DNA from: Chitinophagaceae bacterium
GTDB taxonomy: Bacteria > Bacteroidota > Bacteroidia > Chitinophagales > Chitinophagaceae
Length of the DNA: 40,888 nt
Direction of reading: 5' to 3'
NCBI GenBank assembly: GCA_947476485.1
Contig: CANJQU010000030.1
Coordinates: 1 to 40,888, forward strand
Made by a program: the position numbers and the translations under genes. Every line of letters begins with the position of its first letter. Position 1 is the stretch's first letter. Under the pieces are notes generated by a model that was not told where the DNA came from, made no database searches, and was given only the letters and a program-made list of their open reading frames with translations. Shown one piece after another: positions 1 to 9,059 of the stretch.

Positions 1-497
1 ACCTCATTTATGGGTTTGCCACCGTCGCGGTAATGATAGTGGTTGGTTTCCTTATTATATACATGGGCGCAGCATTGAATAAGGGGATGTCGCTGCTCAT
101 CCAGCTCCCTTTTTGTGCTGGTATTGTACTTAATGCGTTCGCTTATTCTAAAGCTAACGATGGGTACGTAACATTTGGCGATGCCTTCAAAAGCTGTTTC
201 AAGGCAGTACTGGTGATTATGGCCGTGCGCATCGCCTGGATACCTGTGTCCGACTTTCTTTTCCCGCATGTGAAAGAGCTGGCACTGGCAGAGATGCACG
301 ATAAGCTATCAAAGAACCCCGGGATCAACGAAGAACAGCAGGATACCTTTTCCAATTTCTTTATAAAGTATTGGGGTGCGATCATGTTTCTCGGTGTCAT
401 GCTCGGTACGTTGTTTATGGGCTCGATATATGCTGTAATAGCCGCCGCCATAGCACCTAAGAAAGGTACAAGGCCACCGCAGGGAGATAATTTTTAA
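1..497 (+). CDS. DUF4199 family membrane protein (5' partial)
   Basis: The reading frame is open to the first base of the window, so the N-terminus lies outside; the ATG at 33 is internal. The visible part has about four hydrophobic segments and the family hallmark in the loop 'DGYVTFGDAFKSC', followed by a membrane segment. This matches DUF4199, a family of small Bacteroidota inner-membrane proteins of unknown function. The C-terminus ends in a short basic tail (PKKGTRPPQ). A second member of the same family follows 23 bp downstream on the same strand, so the two probably form one operon. No catalytic residues are evident and no function can be given. Confidence 0.8.
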   Translation, partial: LIYGFATVAVMIVVGFLIIYMGAALNKGMSLLIQLPFCAGIVLNAFAYSKANDGYVTFGDAFKSCFKAVLVIMAVRIAWIPVSDFLFPHVKELALAEMHDKLSKNPGINEEQQDTFSNFFIKYWGAIMFLGVMLGTLFMGSIYAVIAAAIAPKKGTRPPQGDNF

Positions 498-520
498 TAA
501 CCTAATTATATACACAGATC

Positions 521-1063
521 ATGGAGAATATTACAAACGCCGAAAGAAATAAAATGGCCGCAACATATGGCTTATTGCTTGGTCTCATATACGTCATTCT
601 TACCACAGGTGTTAATATGGCTGTAGGGAGCCTTTTTGGATTTTACGGTCTCAAATTCGTTGTCTTTGTCCTTTACTTCGTTATGTTGGGCGTTTTTGCC
701 GCGCGCATCCGCACAGCGAATGGCGGTTTTATTACATTCAAAGAAGTATTTGGAGCGGTCATCATCATCATCTTTATTGCCGCGCTTATTAATTATCTGT
801 ACACAGCTATCTATATCAAGTATATCGACCCCGCATTCATGGATAAGATGAAAAACACTACCATCCAGTATATGGAGAAGAACAAGGTAGACGAAGCTCG
901 GATCGACGAATCTGTACGCAAGTTCGATGAAGGAATTGTCGCTTCTAAAAAGTTCGACCTGGGCAAGAATGTACTGGCTTATTTTGAATTGGTAATATTC
1001 GATTGCCTGATCGGCCTGATTGTCTGTGCTATTGTCAAAAAGAACAGACCTGTTTTTGAGTAG
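521..1063 (+). CDS. DUF4199 family membrane protein
   Basis: This 180-residue protein has N-terminal hydrophobic helices, the DUF4199 loop 'ANGGFITFKEVFGA' around residues 65-80, a long hydrophilic stretch (about 100-150) rich in Lys, Asp and Glu, and a final membrane helix ending in a KKNRP tail. It is a diverged paralogue of the gene just upstream (compare 'DGYVTFGDAF' with 'GGFITFKEVF'), and the short gap suggests co-transcription. DUF4199 genes often occur in pairs near GT2 glycosyltransferase genes in Bacteroidota; that statement is from memory. Function is unknown. Confidence 0.85.
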   Translation: MENITNAERNKMAATYGLLLGLIYVILTTGVNMAVGSLFGFYGLKFVVFVLYFVMLGVFAARIRTANGGFITFKEVFGAVIIIIFIAALINYLYTAIYIKYIDPAFMDKMKNTTIQYMEKNKVDEARIDESVRKFDEGIVASKKFDLGKNVLAYFELVIFDCLIGLIVCAIVKKNRPVFE

Positions 1064-1132
1064 GTGAATGTTTCAAATCACAAGTTGGGCCTTCAAGTTG
1101 GTTGGCCATTCTTCTTGTGTAAAAATATATTA

Positions 1133-1163
1133 TATGTTTGAGGTGACTATCTGTGACCTCAAA
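1133..1163 (+). promoter_or_regulatory. Promoter -7 box overlapped by an imperfect 27-bp palindrome (candidate ORF6N operator)
   Basis: TATGTTTG at 1133-1140 fits the Bacteroidota TAnnTTTG element exactly; no well-spaced TTTG lies upstream. Its last four bases begin a 27-bp inverted repeat (1137-1163) with arms TTTGAGGTGACT and TGTGACCTCAAA, complementary at 10 of 12 positions. A near-perfect copy lies inside the downstream gene at 1412-1438, with 24 of 27 bases identical. A site covering the -7 box and start point is the usual position for repression. The operator role is inferred. Confidence 0.6.
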
Positions 1164-1202
1164 CCAAATTTGAAAATGAATAGAGCGTATAAAACATAGT
1201 AG

Positions 1203-1745
1203 ATGGCTGGTAAAAATGAAATATCAGTATTGCCCGATGAAGTGATCATCAATAAAATCTACGTTTTCCGGGAACAAAAGGTAATGCTGGATAGTGATTT
1301 GGCGGAATTATATGGAGTATCGACGAAAGTCTTTAATCAGTCCGTTAAGAGAAACATAGAGCGTTTCCCAGGCGATTTTATGTTTCGACTTACCGACGAA
1401 GAAGAAGAATTTTTGAGGTCACAATTTGTGACCTCAAAGAGCGGAAGCGGTGGAAGAAGGTATTTACCCTACGCCTTCACCGAGCAAGGCGTAGCCATGC
1501 TCTCCAGCGTGCTCAACAGCGAAGTGGCCATAAAAGTAAACATCCGTATCATCAGGCTGTTCACTAAACTGCGCGAAATGCTGATGACCAATAAAGATCT
1601 GCTTTTACGAATGGAAAAAATAGAAAAGGATCTGGCAAGCCAGGGTCAAAACATTGATGTAGTGTTCAACTACCTCGACCAGTTCATAAAACAGGAGGAA
1701 AAACCTAGAGTAAAAATTGGTTTTAAACAAAAGCACGAGCAATAA
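1203..1745 (+). CDS. ORF6N domain-containing DNA-binding protein
   Basis: This 180-residue protein has the ORF6N fold across residues 10-100: 'YVFREQKVMLDSDLAELYGV', 'FNQSVKRNIERFP', 'LRSQFVTSK' and 'RYLPYAFTEQGVAML'. ORF6N domains (related to KilA-N/Bro) occur in phage antirepressors and as stand-alone chromosomal genes in Bacteroidota. The C-terminal third (about 120-165) is predicted helical and could be a coiled coil for oligomerisation. The gene is monocistronic. A palindrome covers its promoter, and a second copy falls in the codons for LRSQFVTSK, which suggests autoregulation. There are no adjacent phage genes here, so its role is probably chromosomal regulation; the targets are unknown. 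Confidence 0.88.
   Translation: MAGKNEISVLPDEVIINKIYVFREQKVMLDSDLAELYGVSTKVFNQSVKRNIERFPGDFMFRLTDEEEEFLRSQFVTSKSGSGGRRYLPYAFTEQGVAMLSSVLNSEVAIKVNIRIIRLFTKLREMLMTNKDLLLRMEKIEKDLASQGQNIDVVFNYLDQFIKQEEKPRVKIGFKQKHEQ
1412..1438. promoter_or_regulatory. Intragenic perfect palindrome, second candidate ORF6N binding site
   Basis: The arms TTTGAGGTCACAA and TTGTGACCTCAAA are perfectly complementary over 13 bp around one central base. The site encodes the conserved LRSQFVTSK segment of the ORF6N protein. It matches the promoter-proximal palindrome (1137-1163) at 24 of 27 positions, while the flanking sequence is not similar, so it is not a duplicated gene fragment. A bound protein here could act as a roadblock or form a loop with the promoter site; that is inference. 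Confidence 0.55.
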
Positions 1746-1803
1746 TCCAGGTTATTTATTGTTAAAATTCAATGATTTTGCGCTGACAAATTGATGGTTT
1801 TCC

Positions 1804-1833
1804 TTTGGTGGTCGGGGGTTTTCTTTATATTAG
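1804..1833 (+). promoter_or_regulatory. Promoter of the glycosyltransferase gene
   Basis: TTTG at 1804-1807 and TATATTAG at 1826-1833 are separated by 18 bp and resemble the Bacteroidota TTTG / TAnnTTTG promoter (seven of eight bases in the -7 box). The ATG at 1841 follows after 7 nt, giving a very short or absent leader. This argues that translation starts at 1841 and not at the TTG at 1805, which lies inside the -33 box. Confidence 0.45.
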
Positions 1834-1840
1834 CACCCGA

Positions 1841-2806
1841 ATGCAATTAGATATCTCTATCGTAATACCTCTTTATAATGAAGAAGAATCGCTGCCCGAG
1901 CTGGTAGCGTGGATAGAGCGCGTGTGTGCAGCGCATAAATATTCGCACGAGGTCATCATGATAGATGACGGCAGCACCGATGATAGCTGGAATGTGGTAA
2001 AGCAGCTAAAAGAGAAGCATACTGCTGTAAAAGCTATCCGGTTCCAACGCAACTATGGCAAAAGCCCTGCATTATACATGGGGTTCAAGGCAGCAACGGG
2101 CAATGTGGTGATCACCATGGATGCCGATCTGCAGGACAGTCCTGATGAGATACCCGGTCTGTACCAGATGATCATACAGGATGGCTACGACCTGGTAAGT
2201 GGCTGGAAAAAAGTACGTTACGACAATGCCCTTACCAAAAATCTACCGTCAAAGTTGTACAATGGTGTAAATCGCTGGCTCACGGGCATTAAGCTGCATG
2301 ATATGAACTGTGGCCTTAAGGCTTACCGGCGCAAGGTGATTAAGAGTATAGAAGTGTATGGCGAGATGCATCGCTTTATACCGGTGCTGGCAAAGCATGC
2401 AGGTTTTAAGAAAATTGGCGAGAAGGTAGTGCAGCACAGACCCCGTAAATACGGTGTTTCAAAATTCGGTTGGGAGCGGTTTATCAATGGCTTTCTTGAC
2501 CTGCTGTCTATTCAGTTTGTAAGCCGCTTTGGAAAGAAGCCAATGCACCTTTTTGGTGCGCTCGGTTCTTTCACTTTCCTTGTCGGGTTCGTTATAGTTT
2601 TCTGGCTCATTATCCAGCGGCTCACTGAGGGTGCCAGCTTTGGCCTCACACACAAAGTCGGGTTTTACCTCGCACCGCCTATTATGGTGATCGGCACGCT
2701 ATTTTTCCTTACAGGGTTTATCGCCGAACTGGTTGTGCGCAATGCTGCCGACCGAAATGTATACCTCACGGAGGAAACTTTAGGAATTGGTGACTCAAAG
2801 GTATAA
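1841..2806 (+). CDS. Polyprenyl-phosphate glycosyltransferase, GT2 (DPM1/GtrB-like)
   Basis: The 321-residue protein begins with a GT-A glycosyltransferase domain: 'VIPLYNEEESL', 'IDDGSTDDS' (about 41-49) and the nucleotide-sugar/metal motif 'MDADLQDSP' (about 93-101). 'MNCGLKAYRR' and the 'RKYGVSKFGW' segment are typical of dolichol/undecaprenyl-phosphate sugar transferases. Two C-terminal membrane helices (about 237-258 and 274-297) match GtrB-like enzymes, which move a sugar from a nucleotide donor onto a polyprenyl phosphate at the inner membrane. The sugar and acceptor glycan cannot be read from the sequence. Known functions in the family include O-antigen modification, protein O-glycosylation and lipid A aminoarabinose transfer. 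Confidence 0.9.
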   Translation: MQLDISIVIPLYNEEESLPELVAWIERVCAAHKYSHEVIMIDDGSTDDSWNVVKQLKEKHTAVKAIRFQRNYGKSPALYMGFKAATGNVVITMDADLQDSPDEIPGLYQMIIQDGYDLVSGWKKVRYDNALTKNLPSKLYNGVNRWLTGIKLHDMNCGLKAYRRKVIKSIEVYGEMHRFIPVLAKHAGFKKIGEKVVQHRPRKYGVSKFGWERFINGFLDLLSIQFVSRFGKKPMHLFGALGSFTFLVGFVIVFWLIIQRLTEGASFGLTHKVGFYLAPPIMVIGTLFFLTGFIAELVVRNAADRNVYLTEETLGIGDSKV

Positions 2807-3002
2807 TGAGCAATTGATGCCGGTTTCTCCCGGTATATTCCTTAAAAAAGTGGTTCGGAGATACAGATACGTGCATTGTGTGTAAATCATTCTGCTGCAC
2901 CATCTTCGTTACGAGTTCACAGCAGTGAAGTGGCGAAGCTCGCAGGGTGAATGCCCATTAACAATATTTTATTCCCCCAAAAGCTTATTTCTCGCATATT
3001 TC

Positions 3003-3031
3003 ATTGAATTTTGCCCGTTATTTTATATTTT
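3003..3031 (+). promoter_or_regulatory. Possible promoter of the TonB-type receptor gene
   Basis: ATTG at 3003-3006 and TATATTTT at 3024-3031 are 17 bp apart and resemble the Bacteroidota promoter pattern. The ATG at 3034 comes almost immediately after. The TTG at 3004 would lie inside the -33 box, so it is probably not the start codon. Confidence 0.35.
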
Positions 3032-3033
3032 TT

Positions 3034-5625
3034 ATGCACCTATTCCGATACATATTTTCCGTCCTTGTTTTTTGTTTGGTCACAACCGTTTCATATGCAC
3101 AACAGCCGCAACCTGTGGGCAGCATCACAGGCAGGCTGGTAGACGCTCAGAACAAGCCCGTATCTTATGCTACTGTAACTTTGCTGCGTCCCGACTCATC
3201 CGTTGCCAATGGTGACCTCTCAAAGGATGATGGCTCATTCAGCATTAACAATACCGGGACAGGAAGTTTTCGCCTTCGGATAGAATCAATAGGTGTAGCT
3301 ACGAAGTTTCTGCCTGTGCAGATCACTACCTCCGATCCCGATAAGAAGCTTGGGGATATCAAACTTACACAAACAGAGAATACACTTGGCACGGTAAGCA
3401 TCACCGGCGAAAAGTCTATTATGGAGCTGAAGGTGGACAAAAAGGTATTCAATGTAGAGAAGAATACCACTACAGCGGGCGGCAGCGCAACAGATGTGTT
3501 ACAGAATGTTCCTTCTGTGTCGGTAGGTGCAGATGGCGCTGTGAGCCTGAGGGGAAGATCGGATGTTACCATTTTGATCGACGGCAAGCCATCTACTTTA
3601 CTAGGGTCAGACGTTACATCGGCACTGCAAAGTCTTCCTGCTAATAGTATTGAAAGCGTGGAAGTGATCACCAACCCATCGGCAAAGTATGATGCGCAGG
3701 GCATGGGCGGCATCATCAACATCATTACCAAAAAAGATGGGCGTTTTGGGATAAATGGAAACGTAGCGCTAGGCGCCGGTACAAATAATAAATACAATGG
3801 TAGCTTCGGGTTGAACGCCCACAAAGGCAAATGGAATGTTTTCCTCAACAGCAGCTTTCGCCTGAACAATACTTATCATAATGTGACGACTGACAGAACG
3901 GATAAAATACCCGATAGCGTTGGTGTAACGCATTCCTATCATACTTACGAGCATGTGCCCCGCCAGTTCAATGGCTCATTCACCACGATTGGTGCCACAT
4001 ATGAACCCAATAAATACAATTCAATAACCCTTACTGAAAACATAAACATAATGAAATTCTCTTTTAAGGATACTTCGACATACAAAGTATATGGTAACGC
4101 AAACGAGACCGGCCCGCCGACGTTTCAACAAGCACGTTATTCCGAATTCTGGGGAAAACCATTATCGCTTTCCTCTGCTTTGGACTACAAGCACAAGTTT
4201 AAAAAAAAGGATGAGGAGCTTAACGTCGACGCCACTTTCGCGCTCACGGACTTCCATCGCGATCAGAGTTATGTAACCATAGATAATAATGGAAATTCTA
4301 CGCAGCATGCCCCTGGCGTTGGAACAAATAATACACTTAACATATGGGCTGATTATTCAGATCCCTTATTTACTAAAAATGGAAAGCTTGGCCTTGGTTT
4401 TAAATCCCAGTTTTATTGGTTCACCAGCAGCAATGAAGCGGTAATAAACCGAAATAATACAGGGAATGTTTTTGATCCCACGCTACTCGCCATTTATAAC
4501 TATGAGCAGCAGATACATGCCGCTTACGTAAACTGGAATGACCAGTTGGGAAAATTCGGGTACCAGGTCGGGTTGCGGTTTGAAAATGCGGAATATGATG
4601 GAAATGGCAAAACGCCAAATGATACCACTATGAGCAATAGTTTTGCGAGCCTTTTCCCGTCTGCATTTGTATCATATCAGTTGGGCAAGCAGCAAAGCAT
4701 TTACCTGAACTACAGCCGCCGCACTAACCGGCCGGGATTTATGCAGTTGCTGCCCTTTGTAGACCTTTCCAATCCAGGTACGGTAAACACAGGTAACCCA
4801 AGCCTGATACCGGAGTTCATAAACAATATAGAATTCAGCTATAGCAAAAATGATAATAGGGGTGACAATTTTATCCTGAGCACTTATTATGCCGTGACCC
4901 AAAACCTGACTGAGAAAATAACGAGGCCACTGACAATTGAGGAAGCGGCAAAATATGGAGTTCCGTCAAGCAATCTCTTTACCCAGCCGGTTAACATAGC
5001 TTCCGGTAGCACCTACGGGCTGGAAGGTACGGGGCACATACAGATCATACCCATATGGGATGCGACTATCAATGTCAACTTTTTTGAGAACATGTTGGTT
5101 ATCGGAGACAAGCCGGAGCTGCGCCAGTATTTGTCTGACAACAGTGGGTTTACCTGGTTCGGCAAAATAAATACGAGCATCAAGCTGCCGAAGAATTTCT
5201 CTATCCAGGTGAATGCTAACTACGAATCGCCAAAGGTGATCACGCAGGGCAACCTGAAAGAAACCTATTGGGTAGACCTGGCTTTGAAAAAGAGCTTCTG
5301 GAAGAATAAAGCGACTTTGGTGCTTAACTGTTCCGATGTATTTAAGACACACGTGTTTATGACAAACTATGACCTTAACACGTATAGCGAGACCATAAAC
5401 AGGGTAAAGGAAACGCGTATCGGAAATATCCAATTCACGTATCGTTTTGGAAAGCAGGATATGGGCAGCAAAGGCGGCAACGGTGGCAAGCGCAAGTCAG
5501 ATGACAAGATGAAACCTGAAAAGCCAACTGAGGAAGACCACGGTAAAAACATGAAGGAAAATGATGACAACGATCAGGGTGGCGGGCAAGGTGGTCCTCC
5601 CGGTGGTGGCGGCAAGAGCAAATAG
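3034..5625 (+). CDS. TonB-dependent receptor, outer membrane beta-barrel family
   Basis: The 863-residue outer-membrane protein starts with a signal peptide (cleavage near 'VSYAQ'). A carboxypeptidase-regulatory-like beta-sandwich follows ('GSITGRLVDAQNKPVSYATV'), then a plug domain ('VLQNVPSVSVGADGAVSLRG', 'DVTILIDGKPS', 'NPSAKYDAQGMGGIINIITKK'), then a C-terminal barrel of the PF14905 (OMP_b-brl_3) type. These receptors import large ligands or act with exported enzymes; no SusD partner is encoded nearby, so the substrate is unknown. After the apparent last strand ('IQFTYRFGKQ') comes an unusual tail of about 50 residues, rich in Lys, Asp and Gly and ending in a Gly/Pro run. The ATG at 3034 is preferred because it places the signal peptide at the N-terminus. 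Confidence 0.93.
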   Translation: MHLFRYIFSVLVFCLVTTVSYAQQPQPVGSITGRLVDAQNKPVSYATVTLLRPDSSVANGDLSKDDGSFSINNTGTGSFRLRIESIGVATKFLPVQITTSDPDKKLGDIKLTQTENTLGTVSITGEKSIMELKVDKKVFNVEKNTTTAGGSATDVLQNVPSVSVGADGAVSLRGRSDVTILIDGKPSTLLGSDVTSALQSLPANSIESVEVITNPSAKYDAQGMGGIINIITKKDGRFGINGNVALGAGTNNKYNGSFGLNAHKGKWNVFLNSSFRLNNTYHNVTTDRTDKIPDSVGVTHSYHTYEHVPRQFNGSFTTIGATYEPNKYNSITLTENINIMKFSFKDTSTYKVYGNANETGPPTFQQARYSEFWGKPLSLSSALDYKHKFKKKDEELNVDATFALTDFHRDQSYVTIDNNGNSTQHAPGVGTNNTLNIWADYSDPLFTKNGKLGLGFKSQFYWFTSSNEAVINRNNTGNVFDPTLLAIYNYEQQIHAAYVNWNDQLGKFGYQVGLRFENAEYDGNGKTPNDTTMSNSFASLFPSAFVSYQLGKQQSIYLNYSRRTNRPGFMQLLPFVDLSNPGTVNTGNPSLIPEFINNIEFSYSKNDNRGDNFILSTYYAVTQNLTEKITRPLTIEEAAKYGVPSSNLFTQPVNIASGSTYGLEGTGHIQIIPIWDATINVNFFENMLVIGDKPELRQYLSDNSGFTWFGKINTSIKLPKNFSIQVNANYESPKVITQGNLKETYWVDLALKKSFWKNKATLVLNCSDVFKTHVFMTNYDLNTYSETINRVKETRIGNIQFTYRFGKQDMGSKGGNGGKRKSDDKMKPEKPTEEDHGKNMKENDDNDQGGGQGGPPGGGGKSK

Positions 5626-5707
5626 TTAACTGTGCGCGTTTTGTTAAAACTGAGTTCGGTATAGAATCTGGTATTATATTTGATTTCAACTGGTAAACAA
5701 AAGATCT

Positions 5708-6454
5708 ATGGCTATCAAAACGCTCGTTGCATTTGTTGTATTAACGTTCTTTTCCGTTCAGACTCATGCGCAGTTAAGTAATTACCTGAAAAATGCGAAA
5801 AAGAAGCTGAATACCGACTATGGCACAGGTAAGAAAGGCAGCTCGTTGACACAGTCCGAGATATCAGACGGCTTGCGACAGGCTTTGCAGGTAGGTGCCA
5901 AGAATGCAACAGGTAAGGTTTCCATTGCCAATGGCTTCTTTGGGGATGCGTTGATAAAAGTGCTGATGCCACCTGAGGCTAAAAAAGTGGAGAAAACATT
6001 GCGGGAGATAGGCATGGGCCGGTATGTTGATGACGCGGTACTGTCTATGAACCGTGCCGCCGAAGATGCCTCTGCTAAAGCGTTCGACATCTTTGTGACC
6101 GCAATAAAGAGCATGTCGATACAGGATGCAGTCTCTATTTTGAATGGAGGCAACGACGCGGCTACGCAATACCTGAAAGCTAAAACCACTGCCCAACTTA
6201 CAAGCTCATTCAGACCGGTGATTCAGCAATCGCTGGAAAAGGTGAACGCTACGAAGTATTGGGCTATGGTTTTCAATACCTATAATCAGTTGCCCACCAC
6301 ATTTAATAAAGTAAATCCCGATCTGCCGGCTTATGTGACTGAGCGTGCGCTGAATGGCGTATTCGTGTACATTGCCAAGGAAGAAGCAAAGATCCGCAAA
6401 GACCCTGCAGCACAAGTGACCGACCTGCTTAAAAAAGTTTTTGGGGGAAAATAG
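5708..6454 (+). CDS. DUF4197 domain-containing secreted protein
   Basis: The 248-residue protein has an N-terminal signal peptide (cleavage near 'QTHAQ'). The remainder matches DUF4197: 'LTQSEISDGLRQALQVGAKNA', 'GFFGDALIKVLMPPEAKKVEK', 'DDAVLSMNRAAEDASAKA' and 'ALNGVFVYIAKEEAKIRKDP'. The family occurs across Bacteroidota and Proteobacteria as mostly helical periplasmic proteins of unknown function. It lies 82 bp downstream of the TonB receptor on the same strand and could be read through, but the gap leaves room for its own promoter. No catalytic motif is evident. Confidence 0.9.
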   Translation: MAIKTLVAFVVLTFFSVQTHAQLSNYLKNAKKKLNTDYGTGKKGSSLTQSEISDGLRQALQVGAKNATGKVSIANGFFGDALIKVLMPPEAKKVEKTLREIGMGRYVDDAVLSMNRAAEDASAKAFDIFVTAIKSMSIQDAVSILNGGNDAATQYLKAKTTAQLTSSFRPVIQQSLEKVNATKYWAMVFNTYNQLPTTFNKVNPDLPAYVTERALNGVFVYIAKEEAKIRKDPAAQVTDLLKKVFGGK

Positions 6455-6552
6455 CCGCAGGGTAGGTGGAATTTGTCTTCGGTCGGGCGAGCATTTTCGA
6501 CGCGGCACTGAGCTGCGGAATGCAATTGTGAAATGCGGGAAGCCATGTAGAT

Positions 6553-7572
6553 TTAGAACAACATACCGCCACCTTCTTTCTTCCTTCCCAGGTGCTTATA
6601 GGCCTTTTCGGTTGCTTCCCTTCCGCGCGGTGTGCGCATGATGTAGCCCTCCTGTATCAGGAACGGTTCATACACTTCTTCTATCGTTCCGGCTTCCTCG
6701 CTCACGGCTGTTGCTATGTTGCTGATGCCTGCCGGGCCACCTTTGAACTTATCTATAAGCGTCGTAAGGATCTTATTGTCCATATCGTCAAGGCCACTTT
6801 CATCTACATTCAGCGCTTTGAGTCCGTGCTCCACAATAGCCCGGTCAATAACCCCGTTGCCCAACACCTGTGCAAAGTCGCGCATGCGGCGCAGCAGGCC
6901 ATTGGCAATACGCGGTGTACCACGGCTGCGACGAGCTATTTCGCCGGCTGCATCTGAAGTTACCTTAACATTCAGCACTCCGGCAGCGCGCATTACGATC
7001 CGCTGCAATACATCAGCCGTATAATACTCCAGCCTGGATTTGATACCAAAGCGGGATAGTAATGGGGCGGTAAGCAGGCCGCTGCGGGTAGTTGCGCCTA
7101 CAAGTGTAAATGGATTGAGTGTAAGCTGTATTGAGCGCGCCGATGGGCCGCTGTCTATCATAATGTCGATCTTGAAATCCTCCATAGCGGCGTATAGATA
7201 TTCTTCAACCACTGTGCTCAACCTGTGTATCTCATCTATGAACAGAACGTCCCGTGCCTCAAGGCTGGTAAGCAGGCCTGCAAGATCGGCGGGTTTTTCT
7301 ATTACCGGCCCACTGGTCTCTTTTATGGTCACGCCCAGCTCATTAGCCACAATACGCGACAAGGTCGTCTTTCCGAGGCCCGGAGGGCCATGGAACAGAA
7401 TGTGGTCAAGAGCTTCGCCGCGCATATTCGCAGCCTTGATGAATATGCGCAGGTTCTCAATAAGTTTGGGCTGTCCGGCAAAATCTTCTATGGTTTGCGG
7501 TCGTATAGTATTCTCATACTCCCGCTCCTGGTTGGATAACTCGCCTGATGGCCGTACATGCGAACTGGACAT
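6553..7572 (-). CDS. ruvB: Holliday junction branch migration ATPase RuvB
   Basis: The 339-residue product has the full RuvB architecture: the N-terminal segment '[11 protein letters not shown]', Walker A 'GPPGLGKT' (62-69), Walker B 'DEIH' (113-116), the sensor stretch '[18 protein letters not shown]' and the C-terminal winged helix ('[21 protein letters not shown]'). RuvB forms hexameric rings that, with RuvA, drive branch migration during recombination repair. The start at 7572 (MSSSHV) is preferred over one nine codons upstream because it gives the usual family length. Neither ruvA nor ruvC is adjacent, which is common in Bacteroidota. Confidence 0.96.
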   Translation of the reverse strand: MSSSHVRPSGELSNQEREYENTIRPQTIEDFAGQPKLIENLRIFIKAANMRGEALDHILFHGPPGLGKTTLSRIVANELGVTIKETSGPVIEKPADLAGLLTSLEARDVLFIDEIHRLSTVVEEYLYAAMEDFKIDIMIDSGPSARSIQLTLNPFTLVGATTRSGLLTAPLLSRFGIKSRLEYYTADVLQRIVMRAAGVLNVKVTSDAAGEIARRSRGTPRIANGLLRRMRDFAQVLGNGVIDRAIVEHGLKALNVDESGLDDMDNKILTTLIDKFKGGPAGISNIATAVSEEAGTIEEVYEPFLIQEGYIMRTPRGREATEKAYKHLGRKKEGGGMLF

Positions 7573-7687
7573 GCCTAAAGGTAGGAAAAAGACCACCACC
7601 TAGCAATTACCGAGGCAATAAACTTTAGCGATTTCCCGAAACTTTCGGACCTTGGAATTTCGATTTTTCCCTTTGGATTTTTGTAGT

Positions 7688-8683
7688 TTATTTCTTCGCT
7701 ACATCTGCCAGCGACGTGAACTTTACCACGTTATTTTCTTTGGGTTGCAGGCTATGTATATAGGCATAAACTGCCGCCAGGTCGCTCCGTTTCATGCCGC
7801 CATAAACCATCCATGGCATAATAGAATTATACGCGCCTTTTTCAATTGTTTGGGGCTTGTAATTTGAATCTGCATAGGCTGTAAACTTGTTGATGAATGC
7901 ATCCTCGCTCCAGTTACCGATACCGGTTGTGGTACTTGAAGTAATGTTGGCAGAACGCACGGTACCTGTGCCGGGAAGAATGAATTCTCTGCCACCGGAG
8001 AATGCAAGCTCAGGAATTATTTGTCCTTGTTTTGCAGGCGTGTGGCATTCAATACAGCCGCATGCATTTACAAGGTATGCGCCATAAGCCAGCGTATTCG
8101 ATTCATCAGGCCTTGTACCGCCTGGTGCTTTTTTAGGTATCAAGTTGATAATGATGCTCATCGGGAAGTCAGAAACTGACTCCTGAACATTATTTTCGAT
8201 CGGGTCGACCGTCCTGATATATGCTATGATAGACATAATATCATCCGGGTCCATTTTGCCATAATAAGGATATGGCATAACAGGGAACATGGCACGACCC
8301 TCTTTTGTAACACCGGTTGTAATGACACGGAATAACTCCCCGTCTGTATATCGGCTTATGCCTTTAGGGGTGATATTGCGGGAATAATATGCACCCGGAA
8401 AACCAAATTGTTGGTCGAAGCGTTCTCCGCCCTTCCCCAGAGTACCCGGAATAATTGGTCCTGAGAATTTTGTCCAGTCTCTTGTAGAGTGACAATCCAT
8501 GCAACCGGTGACATGGTTTGCCAGGTATCTCCCACGCTCTACGCGTTCCGGAGTATAGTTAATTTTAAGCTCGGTTGCAGGCCCAACGTTTGGCAGGGCA
8601 ACCTTCACATAGGAGATAAGACCGCCGACTACAATAATGAGAAACAGTAAAAAAAATCCGAGAATTCTGAATAATTTTTTCAT
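7688..8683 (-). CDS. Membrane-anchored diheme cytochrome c
   Basis: The 331-residue protein has an N-terminal membrane anchor (about residues 5-27) and two c-type heme sites, CMDCH (61-65) and CIECH (210-214). Each lies in a cytochrome c fold, with candidate distal Met ligands in 'FPVMPYPYYGKM' and 'SIMPWMVYGGM'. The layout resembles diheme cytochromes c that act as periplasmic electron carriers or as subunits of dehydrogenases. No oxidase or dehydrogenase gene is adjacent, so the partner is unknown. The gene is monocistronic, with an AT-rich region upstream. Confidence 0.9.
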   Translation of the reverse strand: MKKLFRILGFFLLFLIIVVGGLISYVKVALPNVGPATELKINYTPERVERGRYLANHVTGCMDCHSTRDWTKFSGPIIPGTLGKGGERFDQQFGFPGAYYSRNITPKGISRYTDGELFRVITTGVTKEGRAMFPVMPYPYYGKMDPDDIMSIIAYIRTVDPIENNVQESVSDFPMSIIINLIPKKAPGGTRPDESNTLAYGAYLVNACGCIECHTPAKQGQIIPELAFSGGREFILPGTGTVRSANITSSTTTGIGNWSEDAFINKFTAYADSNYKPQTIEKGAYNSIMPWMVYGGMKRSDLAAVYAYIHSLQPKENNVVKFTSLADVAKK

Positions 8684-9059
8684 TATTTATCTTTTTAGCA
8701 TGAAGTAAAAATATGTTGAAAAGGAGTTCTCAATAGTAAAAATATATAAATTTTTTTATTTTTTACAACAGCAAATAAAAATTCAGGCGATGGCATTGCC
8801 GCAGAAAAGTCGCCTTCGAACTTTCGGAGTGCCGAATGGTCTCGCCGGGGTAGTGCTTACGCGTGTTTATGTGTTAGGGATGCGAGAACAGGGTGCCTCA
8901 GTTACTGTGAAGGCAGTAGTATGTATCGGTCTCGTCCATCGATATCAGAGCTTCGAGGTTAGAAGCAGGGCCCCTGGTGTCAGAGCGATGTTTATTTGTG
9001 TTAGGGTGATTATATCGAAATGAAAAAGGGTATTAGTTCCGGCTTCACAAATTTAAATA
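8684..9059. other. 376-bp intergenic region, no supported gene
   Basis: The first 90 bp are strongly AT-rich and probably hold the promoter of the cytochrome gene. The rest contains an open frame on the + strand (8790-9023), but its product is Arg/Val-rich with no recognisable domain and no promoter-like sequence fits it. I see no RNA gene. Confidence 0.5.

Noticed and set aside
1805-1840. Upstream TTG start for the glycosyltransferase
   Set aside because: It lies within the -33 box of the probable promoter; the ATG at 1841 matches the family N-terminus.
3165-3869. Long minus-strand open frame (234 codons) opposite the TonB receptor gene
   Set aside because: Shadow of the coding strand: the product has no domain and the receptor is clearly coding.
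7040-7603. 187-codon + strand frame opposite ruvB
   Set aside because: Shadow frame; ruvB is unambiguous.
8790-9023. 77-codon open frame on the + strand
   Set aside because: No domain, atypical composition and no promoter; most likely chance.
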